Assembly: GCA_024280375.1 (NCBI GenBank)
Contig: JAJRQF010000058.1
Coordinates: 1 to 62,492, forward strand
Direction: 5' to 3'
Length of the DNA stretch: 62,492 nucleotides
Source of the DNA: Alphaproteobacteria bacterium
GTDB taxonomy: Bacteria > Pseudomonadota > Alphaproteobacteria > Rhizobiales > Rhizobiaceae
How positions within the stretch are numbered: the first letter of the stretch is position 1; each line of letters begins with the position of its first letter. The notes under the pieces were generated by a model that had not been told where the DNA came from, did not search any database, and saw only the letters and a list, made by a program, of their open reading frames with translations. The position numbers and the translations under genes were made by a program. Below, piece by piece: positions 51,446-60,048 of the stretch.

Positions 51446-52309
51446 CTATAACCCAAATCGTGACCATAGAGCGCGTTCTTCGACCGCGTTCAATGCGCCT
51501 TCGGTTAGTTGTTGGCTGATATCTGCGTTGAAAAATGAGCTGCTGATACCTGTTTTGCTGCGGCCGAAAAGACCTTTTTTTGCTTCGATCAATTTAAGGT
51601 TGGTGTCCTTACCATAAAGCTCTTTGAGCGATGAACGCATGTCGCCAATGCCATCCACAAGGCCAAGTTCGACGCCTTTTTTTCCAGCCCAGAACAGGCC
51701 GGTGAAAAGGTTTGGATCATCGCTTAGCCGGTCGCCGCGCGCCTGTTTCACCATGTCAATAAAGACATCATGGATTTCCAGTTGCAGGGATTTAAGATGA
51801 GCAATATCGCTTTTCTTTTCCGGTTTAAATGGGTCCAGCGTCGCCTTGTTTTGCCCGGCCGTATAGACCCGGCGCTCAACCCCGATTTTTTCCAGCAATT
51901 TAGGAAAGCCAAAGCTTGCTGAAACCACACCGATAGAGCCAACAATGGAGGAGGGATCAACAGTAATATCATCGCCGGCAACGGCAATCATATAGCCGCC
52001 GGAAGCAGCCACATCCTCAACAAAAACGTGGACCTTTTTGTTCTTCTCTTTGGCTAATTGGCGAATGCGCAAATAGATCTGCCGCGATTGCACCGGCGAA
52101 CCACCCGGAGAATTGATGCTGATTGCAACGGCAGGCGCCTTTTTGTCGCTAAAGGCTTTTTCCAGAACTGTCGCGCAGGAGGCAAGGGACAGGTTTTGTT
52201 TTAAGGCCGATCCGCCAGATGCAATAACGCCTGAAAGGCGCACAACCGGAATTGTCACGCCCTTGTTTCTGAATTTCCTCGGAAGAAACTTTTTCAAAAA
52301 TTCTCTCAA
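51446..52309 (-). CDS. S49-family peptidase (SppA/SohB-like)
   Basis: This 287-residue short-form S49 serine protease degrades signal peptides or membrane protein remnants. ISINSPGGSPVQSRQIYLRI lies near residue 64, the nucleophilic serine in VAASGGYMIAVAGDDI near residue 100, the VGSIGV segment near residue 123, and the lysine general base is expected in RVYTAGQNKATLDPF near residue 152. There is no clear signal peptide or membrane helix at the N-terminus, so it may be peripheral. It is codirectional with the small membrane protein gene. Confidence 0.9.
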   Translation of the reverse strand: MREFLKKFLPRKFRNKGVTIPVVRLSGVIASGGSALKQNLSLASCATVLEKAFSDKKAPAVAISINSPGGSPVQSRQIYLRIRQLAKEKNKKVHVFVEDVAASGGYMIAVAGDDITVDPSSIVGSIGVVSASFGFPKLLEKIGVERRVYTAGQNKATLDPFKPEKKSDIAHLKSLQLEIHDVFIDMVKQARGDRLSDDPNLFTGLFWAGKKGVELGLVDGIGDMRSSLKELYGKDTNLKLIEAKKGLFGRSKTGISSSFFNADISQQLTEGALNAVEERALWSRFGL

Positions 52310-52521
52310 TCTTTTTCTTTCAATTGCCCGTTTCGGGTCGCTCCATTTTTCAGCTTATTTGGCGCTTGTCGAGGTTAAATTCAAGTCGACGCCAAAAATT
52401 TCAGCCCACAGGTTAATGCTGGCTTCTGCCAAATGCAGGTGTAACGTATCCATCACCGGTTCGTTATTGGTGTTTATCAGCAATTTGCGCCAAAATCACT
52501 GGCAAAAGGTAGGGTTTAACC

Positions 52522-53532
52522 ATGAGAACACGAGTTACCTCAATTGTCAGCAGAATATTGATCATGTTCATAGTCAGCATGATGGCCGTCGGCGCTTCTA
52601 TGGCGCAACCGGAATTTTGGAAGCGGGAAGGGTGGAAAACTGATTTCAGCAAAACTTCAATCGATTATTCCGAGATTATGTCCGGTGGCCCGCCACGAGA
52701 TGGAATCCCGCCGATTGATCGCCCGGTATTTGTGAGCGTTGCCGGCTATAAAGAGCTTTCAGACCGTGATCCGGTCATCGGGCTGGAAATTAATGGTGAT
52801 GCCCGGGCCTATCCGCTCAGGGTTTTGATTTGGCATGAAATTGCCAATGATGTGGTTGGTGGCAAACCCGTCACCATCACTTTTTGCCCGCTTTGCAATG
52901 CGGCGATTGTGTTTGAGGCGACAGTCAATGGCAAAAAGCTGGATTTTGGCACCACCGGTAAACTGCGCAATTCTGATCTCGTCATGTATGACCGGGCCAC
53001 CCAAAGCTGGTGGCAGCAATTTACCGGCGAGGCGATCGCTGGCGAGTATACCGGCACCTTGTTGAAATTTGTTCCGGCAAGGCTTGAATCCTGGGCCGAA
53101 TTTTCCAAACGCAATCCTGATGGAAAAGTACTGATTCCCAACGATCCAAATATGCGTTCCTATGGTCGCAATCCTTATGTGAATTATGATATTTCTCCGA
53201 TACCATTTTTGTATCGCGGTGCAATGCCGGAGGGCATTTCCCCGATGAGCCGGGTTGTGGTGGTACGTGGCAAATCCAAGGATGAGGCACCCTATGTGAT
53301 ATCCCTTGAGCGTGTGCGTAAAGAGGGGCCAATAAAGAATGGAGATGTGACGATTTCTTGGGAAAAGGGTCAGGCATCAGCGCTAAACGGCGCACAAATA
53401 TCAGAATCGACCGATGTGGGCACCGTGAGCGTGGTGCGCAAAACCGGTAGTGGTGATAAAATTATGGTCTATGATCTGACATTTGCCTTTGTCGTCAATG
53501 CTTTTCATCCCGGTGTTAAAATTATTCAGTAG
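52522..53532 (+). CDS. DUF3179 family exported protein
   Basis: This 336-residue exported protein has a signal peptide cut after SMAQ and a DUF3179 domain containing TFCPLCNAAIVFE near residue 120, a CxxC pair likely for metal or redox, plus INGDARAYPLRVLIWHEIAND and a late AFVVNAFHPG. The function of the family is unknown. It lies downstream and divergent of the SppA gene, and upstream of the TIGR02301 gene. Confidence 0.88.
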   Translation: MRTRVTSIVSRILIMFIVSMMAVGASMAQPEFWKREGWKTDFSKTSIDYSEIMSGGPPRDGIPPIDRPVFVSVAGYKELSDRDPVIGLEINGDARAYPLRVLIWHEIANDVVGGKPVTITFCPLCNAAIVFEATVNGKKLDFGTTGKLRNSDLVMYDRATQSWWQQFTGEAIAGEYTGTLLKFVPARLESWAEFSKRNPDGKVLIPNDPNMRSYGRNPYVNYDISPIPFLYRGAMPEGISPMSRVVVVRGKSKDEAPYVISLERVRKEGPIKNGDVTISWEKGQASALNGAQISESTDVGTVSVVRKTGSGDKIMVYDLTFAFVVNAFHPGVKIIQ

Positions 53533-53597
53533 GTTAAATTAGCTATACCTGATTGTTTGATGTTGGATAAGTTGCGTATTTGACTTAAGAAACGTCC

Positions 53598-54038
53598 ATG
53601 CAAAAATTAGCAATCAATATTGTAGTTTTGGCTGGCTTGACCATTGGCGTCATTGGGGCAACTCACGCGCAAAATGTTCGAACCGTGCCGGGCGCTGGAC
53701 AAGGTCAAAACCCGACGGCCTCAGGCCAGGTTCTTGTGGCACCCTATGATAAAAAACTGATGAGACTGGCAGAAGTTCTTGGTTCAATTCATTTTCTCCG
53801 TGAGCTGTGCAAGGCCAATGAAGGCCTGCTATGGCGGAAAAAAATGGTTGCGATAATAGACGCCGAGCAGCCACGGCCGTTACGCAGGTCTCGGTTGATT
53901 GCTCGATTCAATCGTGGTTATGGCGCGTTCAATCGAACCTATCGAACATGCACACCTTCTGCACTTTTGGCGGTCGATCGGTATATGAAAGAAGGTGTTC
54001 TGCTGACCAGTCAGATAAATACCAGATATGGAAGATAG
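53598..54038 (+). CDS. TIGR02301 family exported protein
   Basis: This 146-residue protein has a signal peptide (IVVLAGLTIGVIGATHAQ) and the TIGR02301/DUF2385 pattern YDKKLMRLAEVLGSIHFLRELC near residue 50 and RLIARFNRGYGAFNRTYRTCTPSA near residue 98. The two cysteines may pair in the periplasm. The family is restricted to Hyphomicrobiales and relatives, which supports the taxonomic call. Function is unknown. Confidence 0.88.
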   Translation: MQKLAINIVVLAGLTIGVIGATHAQNVRTVPGAGQGQNPTASGQVLVAPYDKKLMRLAEVLGSIHFLRELCKANEGLLWRKKMVAIIDAEQPRPLRRSRLIARFNRGYGAFNRTYRTCTPSALLAVDRYMKEGVLLTSQINTRYGR

Positions 54039-54163
54039 CAAACCGTGCTGATTTGGGCGCGTTAACCTTTTCTTTAATCCTTTGTGACGCGCCATGTTCT
54101 TCCTGATACAAATGATCAACTATACCGTAGTGACGGGGATCTGCGGAAAATCGGGGACCAAAC

Positions 54164-54423
54164 GTGATTGAGCAAAATGAAGTCGTACTTGATGACATGA
54201 TCATCGAGGAAAAAAGCGGGTAGCAGTCGAGTTTTTTCGCGAGGCATGGTTTGCCGCAATGGCTGAGGGAATTGAGCCACACATTCTAGCGGAATCTGCC
54301 TTGTATACTGCGCTGTCAGAACTGACCCGCAACCAAGGTGAAACCTGCGTTTCGGCGATTGTCAGCCAATTACCGCAGCAGGTGGAAAACGGTGATTTTC
54401 TGATTGACCGGGTAATTCAGTAA
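54164..54423 (+). pseudogene. Frameshifted small hypothetical gene
   Basis: The frame starting at GTG 54164 runs 19 codons (VIEQNEVVLDDMIIEEKSG) and stops at 54221-54223. The overlapping next frame runs on without stop as VAVEFFREAWFAAMAEGIEP and ends at TAA 54421-54423, with protein-like composition. Adding one A to the A6 run at 54210-54215 would join them into a protein of about 86 residues. It may be a true frameshift, an assembly error in the homopolymer, or slippage. No family was recognised. Confidence 0.55.
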
Positions 54424-54541
54424 ACTTTTTATTTACTTGTCAAAAGCGCCAATTTGTTATTCCTTCTCTTGTGTCTGAATTTGCTCTAGGAATATTTGGG
54501 GCCAATTGACTGTTGCAACCGCTCAGGAGCGCTTCAAGAAC

Positions 54542-55324
54542 ATGCGGGTTGGAATATATGCAAATAGAACCTGTTGCCGGATCTTCAATATCCTGCTGCC
54601 AGGCTTGCTTTTGTGTTTCAGCCTGTGGCTTCCAGAATTTGGGTATGCAGCAACACAAGATGCCGACAATCCGGCAGAGCTGACAATTGATGGCAAGATT
54701 AAAAAGAAGTCGGATAGAGCCCCCACAATTGGGGATGGTCCGCTGATTGATCTTCCTGAGCCATTGGAAATTCTGCCCCCAAAGGAAAATAATCAAAATG
54801 CTGGCGAGGGAAGTGAAGATAATTTTGATTTAAAACCGGATATCAATTCGGTCGAACTTCCTCCCATTCAACGCGACTTTTCAAAATTACCAAAGCCTGT
54901 GGCGCAAATGCGCAATCTCATAATGAAGGCAGCGCGCTCAGGCAAAATAGAAGATTTGCGCGAGTTGATAGGATCCGGTCAGGACATCACCATGTTATCG
55001 CTTGGCGGTATTGATGGCGACCCGATCGAGTTTTTCAAAAGCCTGTCTGGCGATGATCTGGGGCATGAAATTTTGGCCATTTTATTAGAAGTACTTGAGG
55101 CCGGCTATGTGCGATTAGATGCAGGCACCGACCACGAACTTTATGTTTGGCCATACTTTTTTGCCTGGCCTTTGGATCGCTTAACTCCGGTTCAAAAAGT
55201 TGAGTTATTTCGTATCGTTACCGCCGGTGATTATGAAGATATGCGAACATTTGGCGCTTATATTTTTTACCGGGTAGGCATTACGCCACAGGGCAGATGG
55301 CGGTTTTTTGTCGCCGGGGACTAA
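54542..55324 (+). CDS. Hypothetical exported protein
   Basis: This 260-residue protein has an N-terminal hydrophobic segment (ILLPGLLLCFSLWLPEFGYA) acting as signal peptide, a proline-rich acidic linker (residues about 50-110) and a folded C-terminal half with LIMKAARSGKIEDLRELIGSG, DLGHEILAILLEVLEAGYVR and a final YRVGITPQGRWRFF. The repeat-like helix at AARSGKIEDLRELI recalls an ankyrin unit. ATG 54542 follows GGAGCGC. A TTG at 54506 is possible. It seems lineage-specific. Confidence 0.75.
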   Translation: MRVGIYANRTCCRIFNILLPGLLLCFSLWLPEFGYAATQDADNPAELTIDGKIKKKSDRAPTIGDGPLIDLPEPLEILPPKENNQNAGEGSEDNFDLKPDINSVELPPIQRDFSKLPKPVAQMRNLIMKAARSGKIEDLRELIGSGQDITMLSLGGIDGDPIEFFKSLSGDDLGHEILAILLEVLEAGYVRLDAGTDHELYVWPYFFAWPLDRLTPVQKVELFRIVTAGDYEDMRTFGAYIFYRVGITPQGRWRFFVAGD

Positions 55325-55335
55325 ACCAAATTTTT

Positions 55336-55722
55336 TTAGGAATGGGGCAGAAATTTTCTGATCGCAACGGTCACCAGGGGCACAAATAGCGCCACCAGTC
55401 CATGAAATCCAAAGAACCAGATTTTCCCGGCAAGCGGTTCAAAAACTTCCGAATTGATGAAAACCCGGGCAAAATACCATGTAACCGCGATGCAAATCAC
55501 CAGCAGTACTGAAACAAGTGTCGTTAGCATGGGAAAAATCGAGCGCCAGCGGGCGGATGCGTAAAGTAAAATCAAGGATATTACGACACCAATTCCAGCA
55601 CCAGTTATAGTTGCTTTCATTTCCCAAAATGGATGCGAAAGACTGTATTTGGAAAACAGTCCAAACATTTGCAGAATGGCCAATAGCAGCAAGGCACCAG
55701 CCAGCGAAATCAAGTTTTTCAT
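55336..55722 (-). CDS. Hypothetical membrane protein, four helices
   Basis: This 128-residue protein is almost entirely made of four hydrophobic segments (starting LISLAGALLLLAILQMF, ATITGAGIGVVISLILLYA, SVLLVICIAVTWYFA and FFGFHGLVALFVPLVTVA), with a basic C-terminal end. No family motif was recognised. It is convergent with the preceding exported-protein gene, 11 bp between stops. Confidence 0.7.
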   Translation of the reverse strand: MKNLISLAGALLLLAILQMFGLFSKYSLSHPFWEMKATITGAGIGVVISLILLYASARWRSIFPMLTTLVSVLLVICIAVTWYFARVFINSEVFEPLAGKIWFFGFHGLVALFVPLVTVAIRKFLPHS

Positions 55723-55746
55723 GAGGTTATTTCTGTTTGATCGGGC

Positions 55747-55862
55747 TGGGGTCTGGACTCAATTAGGAATAAGGCTGTGCGGCATCGCCATTCATTTTTC
55801 TCCTGGAATTGAACCATTTTATCTCCAACACAGCTCGTATTCTTAATTGAGTTCAGACCCTA
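55747..55862. mobile_element. 116-bp inverted-repeat element (MITE-like)
   Basis: Left arm TGGGGTCTGGACTCAATTAG (from 55747) and the complement of the right arm TAGGGTCTGAACTCAATTAA (ending 55862) agree over 25 bases with three differences. The tips (GGGTC then GGAC/GAAC and an AT-rich run) resemble those of the 340-bp element at 43576. There is no reading frame of note inside. It lies between the four-helix protein gene and the racemase-family gene. Confidence 0.78.
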
Positions 55863-55945
55863 ATGCCTGCGTTAAAAAATACTGGCAAAATAATGCGCCT
55901 GGGCCCGATCACCTGCAAATCAACAAATGTTCATCCAAGCCAGCT

Positions 55946-56653
55946 TTAAAAGGCTCTCGGCTGTAGCCCCGCTTGAAACCAGCAGATGAAGTTATAAATT
56001 GAAAACACCGGCAGACCGGTTGCCGCTTTAATATCGGCGGCATAAGGCACCATATTCGTGCATTCCAGAACAATTGCCCCAACTTCCGGGTGGACTGTCA
56101 CAAGTTTCATTGCCGCTTCAACATTTTCCGCGCGCGCCTTTCCCACGTCGAGCTGAAGGGAGTTGCCCAAAATTGAGGTGGAAAATTCGCTGTCCTCGGG
56201 TGTCCCCCCAATCGGGGTGTCCAATGCGCATCCGGCCTTCTCGAGGTGCTCTTGGCTCAGGTTTGCTGCAGAAATTGTCAGTATTCCAACCCTCTTTCCC
56301 GGAGGCAACAGGCGTTGAACCATTGGAACCTGCATTAAAGATGATGTGGCAACCGGGACCTTGAGGGCGCTCGATAGCTCATGTTGGAACAAGGTAAGAA
56401 ATCCGCAAGTGGTGGTAATACCATCGACACCATCTTCCACAAGTTCGTGGGCCGCATCAAGAAAGCTATCGTATAATCCGCTGGCACTGTTTCGCACCAC
56501 CCGGTCGGGCGATGCATCACGCACAATCTTGTAATGCACCGGAAACGGCCAGCTCAATGCATTGCCCATATCGCCCGGAATGCGGGGAAATTGTGTTTCC
56601 AGCATTAAAATTCCAACGCTTGCCCCATAGATGGATTTCCCCCCACTGGTCAT
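55946..56653 (-). CDS. Aspartate/glutamate racemase family protein
   Basis: This 235-residue protein of the Asp/Glu/hydantoin racemase superfamily uses two cysteines as acid and base. They are visible in DGITTTCGFL near residue 82 and IVLECTNMVPYA near residue 196. Members include racemases, maleate isomerase and arylmalonate decarboxylase. It is divergent from a D-amino-acid-dehydrogenase-like gene and a TRAP transporter, so amino acid or hydroxy/keto acid stereochemistry is a reasonable guess. Confidence 0.85.
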   Translation of the reverse strand: MTSGGKSIYGASVGILMLETQFPRIPGDMGNALSWPFPVHYKIVRDASPDRVVRNSASGLYDSFLDAAHELVEDGVDGITTTCGFLTLFQHELSSALKVPVATSSLMQVPMVQRLLPPGKRVGILTISAANLSQEHLEKAGCALDTPIGGTPEDSEFSTSILGNSLQLDVGKARAENVEAAMKLVTVHPEVGAIVLECTNMVPYAADIKAATGLPVFSIYNFICWFQAGLQPRAF

Positions 56654-56679
56654 GTTTAATTCCTCTCCTCATCAGGCAA

Positions 56680-56869
56680 TTAAATGCGTGCATAGGCTTT
56701 CTTGCGCACGGTTACATAGGATTTCAGGGTCGTCAATTCATTGCCTGTTGCCCGTTCGCGGGCAAGTTCAGCGAGCAGGCGGTGAATTTGAATGAACCCG
56801 CATTTGTGGATATTATCTCGCAACCCGTGCGGGAGAGCAATGCACTGGTGAGTGAGTGGGTTGCATAAT
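56680..56869. pseudogene. Possible gene remnants upstream of the DadA-like gene
   Basis: On the plus strand a frame ending at TAA 56867-56869 closes with PAFVDIISQPVRESNALVSE and WVA, strikingly like the C-terminal end of thiamine-pyrophosphate enzymes of the acetolactate synthase type. On the minus strand a frame ending at 56680-56682 closes with LTTLKSYVTVRKKAYARI, which also has a protein-like look. No upstream body of either gene is present. I regard the first as a probable fragment left by deletion, and the second as uncertain. Confidence 0.4.
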
Positions 56870-56958
56870 GATAATTTATCGATAAATCGTTGACATTGTC
56901 TAAGTTTACTGGAAGCATATAAAAAAGCGTGCGAAAAATCGCGTTCGGAGGAGTTTTT

Positions 56959-58224
56959 TTGGGGAAGTCATCAGCCAATAACAGCAGGCGGGTCGCCATA
57001 ATTGGTGCCGGAATTGTTGGCGTTTCAACCGCGATATGGTTGCAGCGCGATGGCTTTGATGTGGTTTTGATTGACAAAGAAGGCCCGGCCGCCGGCACAT
57101 CTTACGGCAATGGTGGCGTGCTTGCCTCGTGCGGCGTTGTACCGGTCAATGCACCCGGATTGATGAAAAGCGCACCCGGCATGCTGCTGCGGCCCGATAG
57201 CCCGCTATTTTTGCGTTGGTCATACTTGCCAAAAATGTTGCCCTGGTTGTTCAAATATTTAAGCAAGGCAAATCCACGCGATACCCGTCATGTGGCCAAA
57301 GCGCTGACCGCAATTCTGCATGATAGCGTTGAGCAACATCAGGCTTTGGCCGATGGCACCGGTGCAGAAAAATGGCTCAAACCGTCCGATTATATTTTCG
57401 TTTATGAAAACCGCGCCAATTTTCTGAAAGAAAGCATGGTCTGGGCGCTTCGTCGCGAAATGGGTTTTTGCTGGGAAGAGTTGGGTGCGGCGGCCTTTGA
57501 TGAATATGAGCCGATATTCAAAGGCACCCGCCAGTTTGCCGTGAAAATGTCAGATCATGGGCACATTACCGATCCGGGAAAATATGTAACCGCCCTTGCC
57601 GACCATGTGGTGAGGCAAGGGGGCGAATTGGCAATTTGCGAGGCCCGTGATCTGGAAATTCAAAATGGAAGAGTCGCTGGCGTTTCAACATCCAGTGGAT
57701 TGATTAAGTGCGATGAGGTGGTGATTGCAGCCGGTGTGTGGTCGAAGCCTTTGGCGGAAAAGCTCGGCATAAAAGTGCCAATGGAAACCGAGCGTGGCTA
57801 TCATATTGAGCTGGTCAATCCATCACAAATGCCAAGGTCGCCAATGATGCTGGCTTCCGGAAAATTTGTCATTACCCCGATGGAAGGCCGTATCCGTTGC
57901 GCTGGAATTGTAGAATTTGGCGGGCTGGATTTACCCCCCAGCAAAGCGCCATTTGAATTGCTCAAGCGCCAGATTAATCAGGCCATGCCGGAATTGACCT
58001 ATGATCATGTGGAGGAATGGATGGGCCATCGGCCCGCACCATCTGATTCCATTCCGCTTATTGGTCCGATTGCATCTGTTAAAGGTGCATGGGCGGGATT
58101 TGGCCATCATCATATTGGTCTGACCGGCGGTCCAAAAACCGGCCGCATGATTGCTGATATGATCGCCAACAGAAAAAGTAACATTGACCTTGCACCATTT
58201 AAGGTTTCGCGGTTCACTCATTAA
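56959..58224 (+). CDS. DadA-like FAD-dependent D-amino acid dehydrogenase
   Basis: This 421-residue flavoprotein of the DAO/DadA group has the FAD fold VAIIGAGIVGVSTAIWLQRDG near the N-terminus (cited in part), GPAAGTSYGNGGVL near residue 40, ETERGYHIEL near residue 277 and a late GFGHHHIGLTGGPKTGR. It oxidises D-amino acids or related secondary amines and passes electrons to quinone. The start is proposed as TTG 56959 with GGAGGAG seven bases before. GTG 56929 is an alternative. It heads a run with dctP, dctQ, dctM and a BASS gene. Confidence 0.87.
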   Translation: MGKSSANNSRRVAIIGAGIVGVSTAIWLQRDGFDVVLIDKEGPAAGTSYGNGGVLASCGVVPVNAPGLMKSAPGMLLRPDSPLFLRWSYLPKMLPWLFKYLSKANPRDTRHVAKALTAILHDSVEQHQALADGTGAEKWLKPSDYIFVYENRANFLKESMVWALRREMGFCWEELGAAAFDEYEPIFKGTRQFAVKMSDHGHITDPGKYVTALADHVVRQGGELAICEARDLEIQNGRVAGVSTSSGLIKCDEVVIAAGVWSKPLAEKLGIKVPMETERGYHIELVNPSQMPRSPMMLASGKFVITPMEGRIRCAGIVEFGGLDLPPSKAPFELLKRQINQAMPELTYDHVEEWMGHRPAPSDSIPLIGPIASVKGAWAGFGHHHIGLTGGPKTGRMIADMIANRKSNIDLAPFKVSRFTH

Positions 58225-58297
58225 CGGAGTGCCTGGTTTATCCAAGATGCTGCCACTTGGAAAAACCAATTATAATAAAGGCAGCGGGAGATCAGTT

Positions 58298-59275
58298 ATG
58301 AAACTGCTGAAGAAAATACTATTGGGAACAGTTGCCGCAACATTTGCAGTTGGTTCTGCAGCCGCAGCCGAAAAATGGGATATGCCAATGGCCTATTCCG
58401 CAACCAATTTCCATTCTGAAATGGGCGTTGTGTTTGCAAATAAGGTACGTGATTACACCAAGGGAGAGCTGGATATTACCGTTCATCCAGGTGGTTCGCT
58501 GTTTAAGGGTGGCGAAATCAAGCGCGCTATTCAAACCGGCCAGGTAAATATCGGCGAGCGCTTTATGGCGGCTCATGCCAATGAAGTTCCACTTTTGGGT
58601 TGGGATAATCTACCTTTTGTTGCAACAACTTACGCCGATAATGATAAGCTTTGGGCAGTGGCAAAAGGCCCGGTAACCAAAAAGCTGGAAGCGCTTAATC
58701 TGGTAACCTTGTATACCTGCCCATGGCCGGGTCAGGGTTTTTACTTCAAAAAAGAAGTGAAATCATCTGCTGATACCAAAGGCATTAAATTCCGCTCTTA
58801 TAACACGGCGACCGCAACATTTGCCGAAGCATTGGGCATGGTTCCTGTTCAGGTTGAAGCTGCTGAATTGTCGCAAGCACTGGCAACCGGTGTTGCAGAA
58901 GCCTTTATTTCATCCGGCTCCACCGGCTATGACCGCAAAGTTTGGGAACATTTGACCCATTATTACAAAGTCAACGCCTGGCTGCCACGCAATTATGTCA
59001 TGGTCAATAAAACCGCCTGGGAAGGTCTGGACGATGCGACCCGCGCGGCCCTCACCAAAGCTGGCGATGAAACCGGCGCTGCCTGTGCTGCAAAATCTGC
59101 GGAACTGGCAAACTGGTACTTTGAGCAGCTGGAGAAAAACGGCATGACCGTTACTGATGCGGGCCCTGAATTCCTGAAAGAACTACAGGCAATCGGTGCG
59201 AATATGCAGGCGACCTGGCTGAAAGATACAGGCGCTGAAGGCAAGGCAATTCTAGACGCCTATAACGCCAAATAA
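58298..59275 (+). CDS. TRAP transporter substrate-binding protein (DctP type)
   Basis: This 325-residue periplasmic solute-binding protein has a signal peptide (KILLGTVAATFAVGSAAAA). HPGGSLFKGGEIKRAIQTGQ near residue 70 and IKFRSYNTATATFAEALGM near residue 166 contain the conserved arginine that holds the carboxylate of the substrate. ATG 58298 follows GGGAG. The substrate is unknown. Neighbouring DadA-like and racemase-family genes point to an amino or keto acid. Confidence 0.92.
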   Translation: MKLLKKILLGTVAATFAVGSAAAAEKWDMPMAYSATNFHSEMGVVFANKVRDYTKGELDITVHPGGSLFKGGEIKRAIQTGQVNIGERFMAAHANEVPLLGWDNLPFVATTYADNDKLWAVAKGPVTKKLEALNLVTLYTCPWPGQGFYFKKEVKSSADTKGIKFRSYNTATATFAEALGMVPVQVEAAELSQALATGVAEAFISSGSTGYDRKVWEHLTHYYKVNAWLPRNYVMVNKTAWEGLDDATRAALTKAGDETGAACAAKSAELANWYFEQLEKNGMTVTDAGPEFLKELQAIGANMQATWLKDTGAEGKAILDAYNAK

Positions 59276-59284
59276 ACCAATATT

Positions 59285-59318
59285 CACGGCCTCGGAATCA
59301 TTCGAGGCCGTGTTTTTT
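59285..59318 (+). terminator. Terminator between dctP and dctQ
   Basis: CACGGCCTCG and CGAGGCCGTG form a perfect 10-bp stem with an 8-base loop and are followed by TTTTTT. Placed after the binding-protein gene, it would lower expression of the permease genes relative to the binding protein. Confidence 0.88.
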
Positions 59319-59334
59319 GACGGGGAGGTAGCAC

Positions 59335-60048
59335 GTGAGGGACTGGCAACCATTTTTAGGCCTGCCACTATGGGTATGGCTGTTTGTATTTCCAACACTG
59401 TTGGCAGCCTTTTGCCTGATAAATGGTGATGCAGCGGGCCGAATGTTGCGCCCGGTCTGGCGCTTTTTAGATAAAGTTTATCACGCTTCAGGCATGGTCG
59501 CAGCCGGGTTCATGGTGCTCATTTTGTTGCTGATTATCGCGCAGATGATCGCTCGATGGTCATCAATCACATTTCCCGGCTCCACCGAATATGCGGGCTA
59601 CGCAATGGCCGCAACATCGTTTTTTGCACTCAGCCACGCACTCACCAAAGGCGCTCATATCCGGGTGTCTATTTTTCTGAAAATGAACAGATTTACAACC
59701 ATGTGGCTGGATGCGGCCGCCATGTTGGTTGCCGCAATTACCGCCACATATTTTGCCCGATATGCGATAAAAACCAACGTCCTTTCCAAAATATTGAACG
59801 ACCGGACACAGGGGCAGGATTTTGTGCCCGAATGGCTGCTGTCTTTCTTTTCGATGTTTGCCAATTCGCCAACAAAATGGGCGGAAATATGGGCCAATAC
59901 AGGTTCCGAATGGGTTTATACCCCCATGTGGTTGCCGCAATTACCGATGTCGGTTGGAACGGTATTGTTGGCCATTGCCATATGGGACCATCTGACCCGA
60001 TTGCTGGTTAACCGGGAAACCCAGATCAAAGGGGAGACCATAGAATGA
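59335..60048 (+). CDS. TRAP transporter small permease (DctQ type)
   Basis: This 237-residue membrane protein has an extra N-terminal hydrophobic segment (GLPLWVWLFVFPTLLAAFC) and then four helices of the DctQ type. PGSTEYAGYAMAATSFFALSHAL-type residues near 79 and GAHIRVSIFL near residue 104 match the family. The start is GTG 59335 after GGGGAGG. It overlaps dctM by four bases. It is longer than many DctQ proteins (about 160-200 residues). Confidence 0.88.
   Translation: MRDWQPFLGLPLWVWLFVFPTLLAAFCLINGDAAGRMLRPVWRFLDKVYHASGMVAAGFMVLILLLIIAQMIARWSSITFPGSTEYAGYAMAATSFFALSHALTKGAHIRVSIFLKMNRFTTMWLDAAAMLVAAITATYFARYAIKTNVLSKILNDRTQGQDFVPEWLLSFFSMFANSPTKWAEIWANTGSEWVYTPMWLPQLPMSVGTVLLAIAIWDHLTRLLVNRETQIKGETIE

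Noticed and set aside
54205-54225. Programmed -1 frameshift site at the A6-G run
   Set aside because: The zero-frame codons are GAA AAA AGC, so the heptamer is not in the X XXY YYZ register. No downstream pseudoknot was evident. Kept only as a frameshifted gene.
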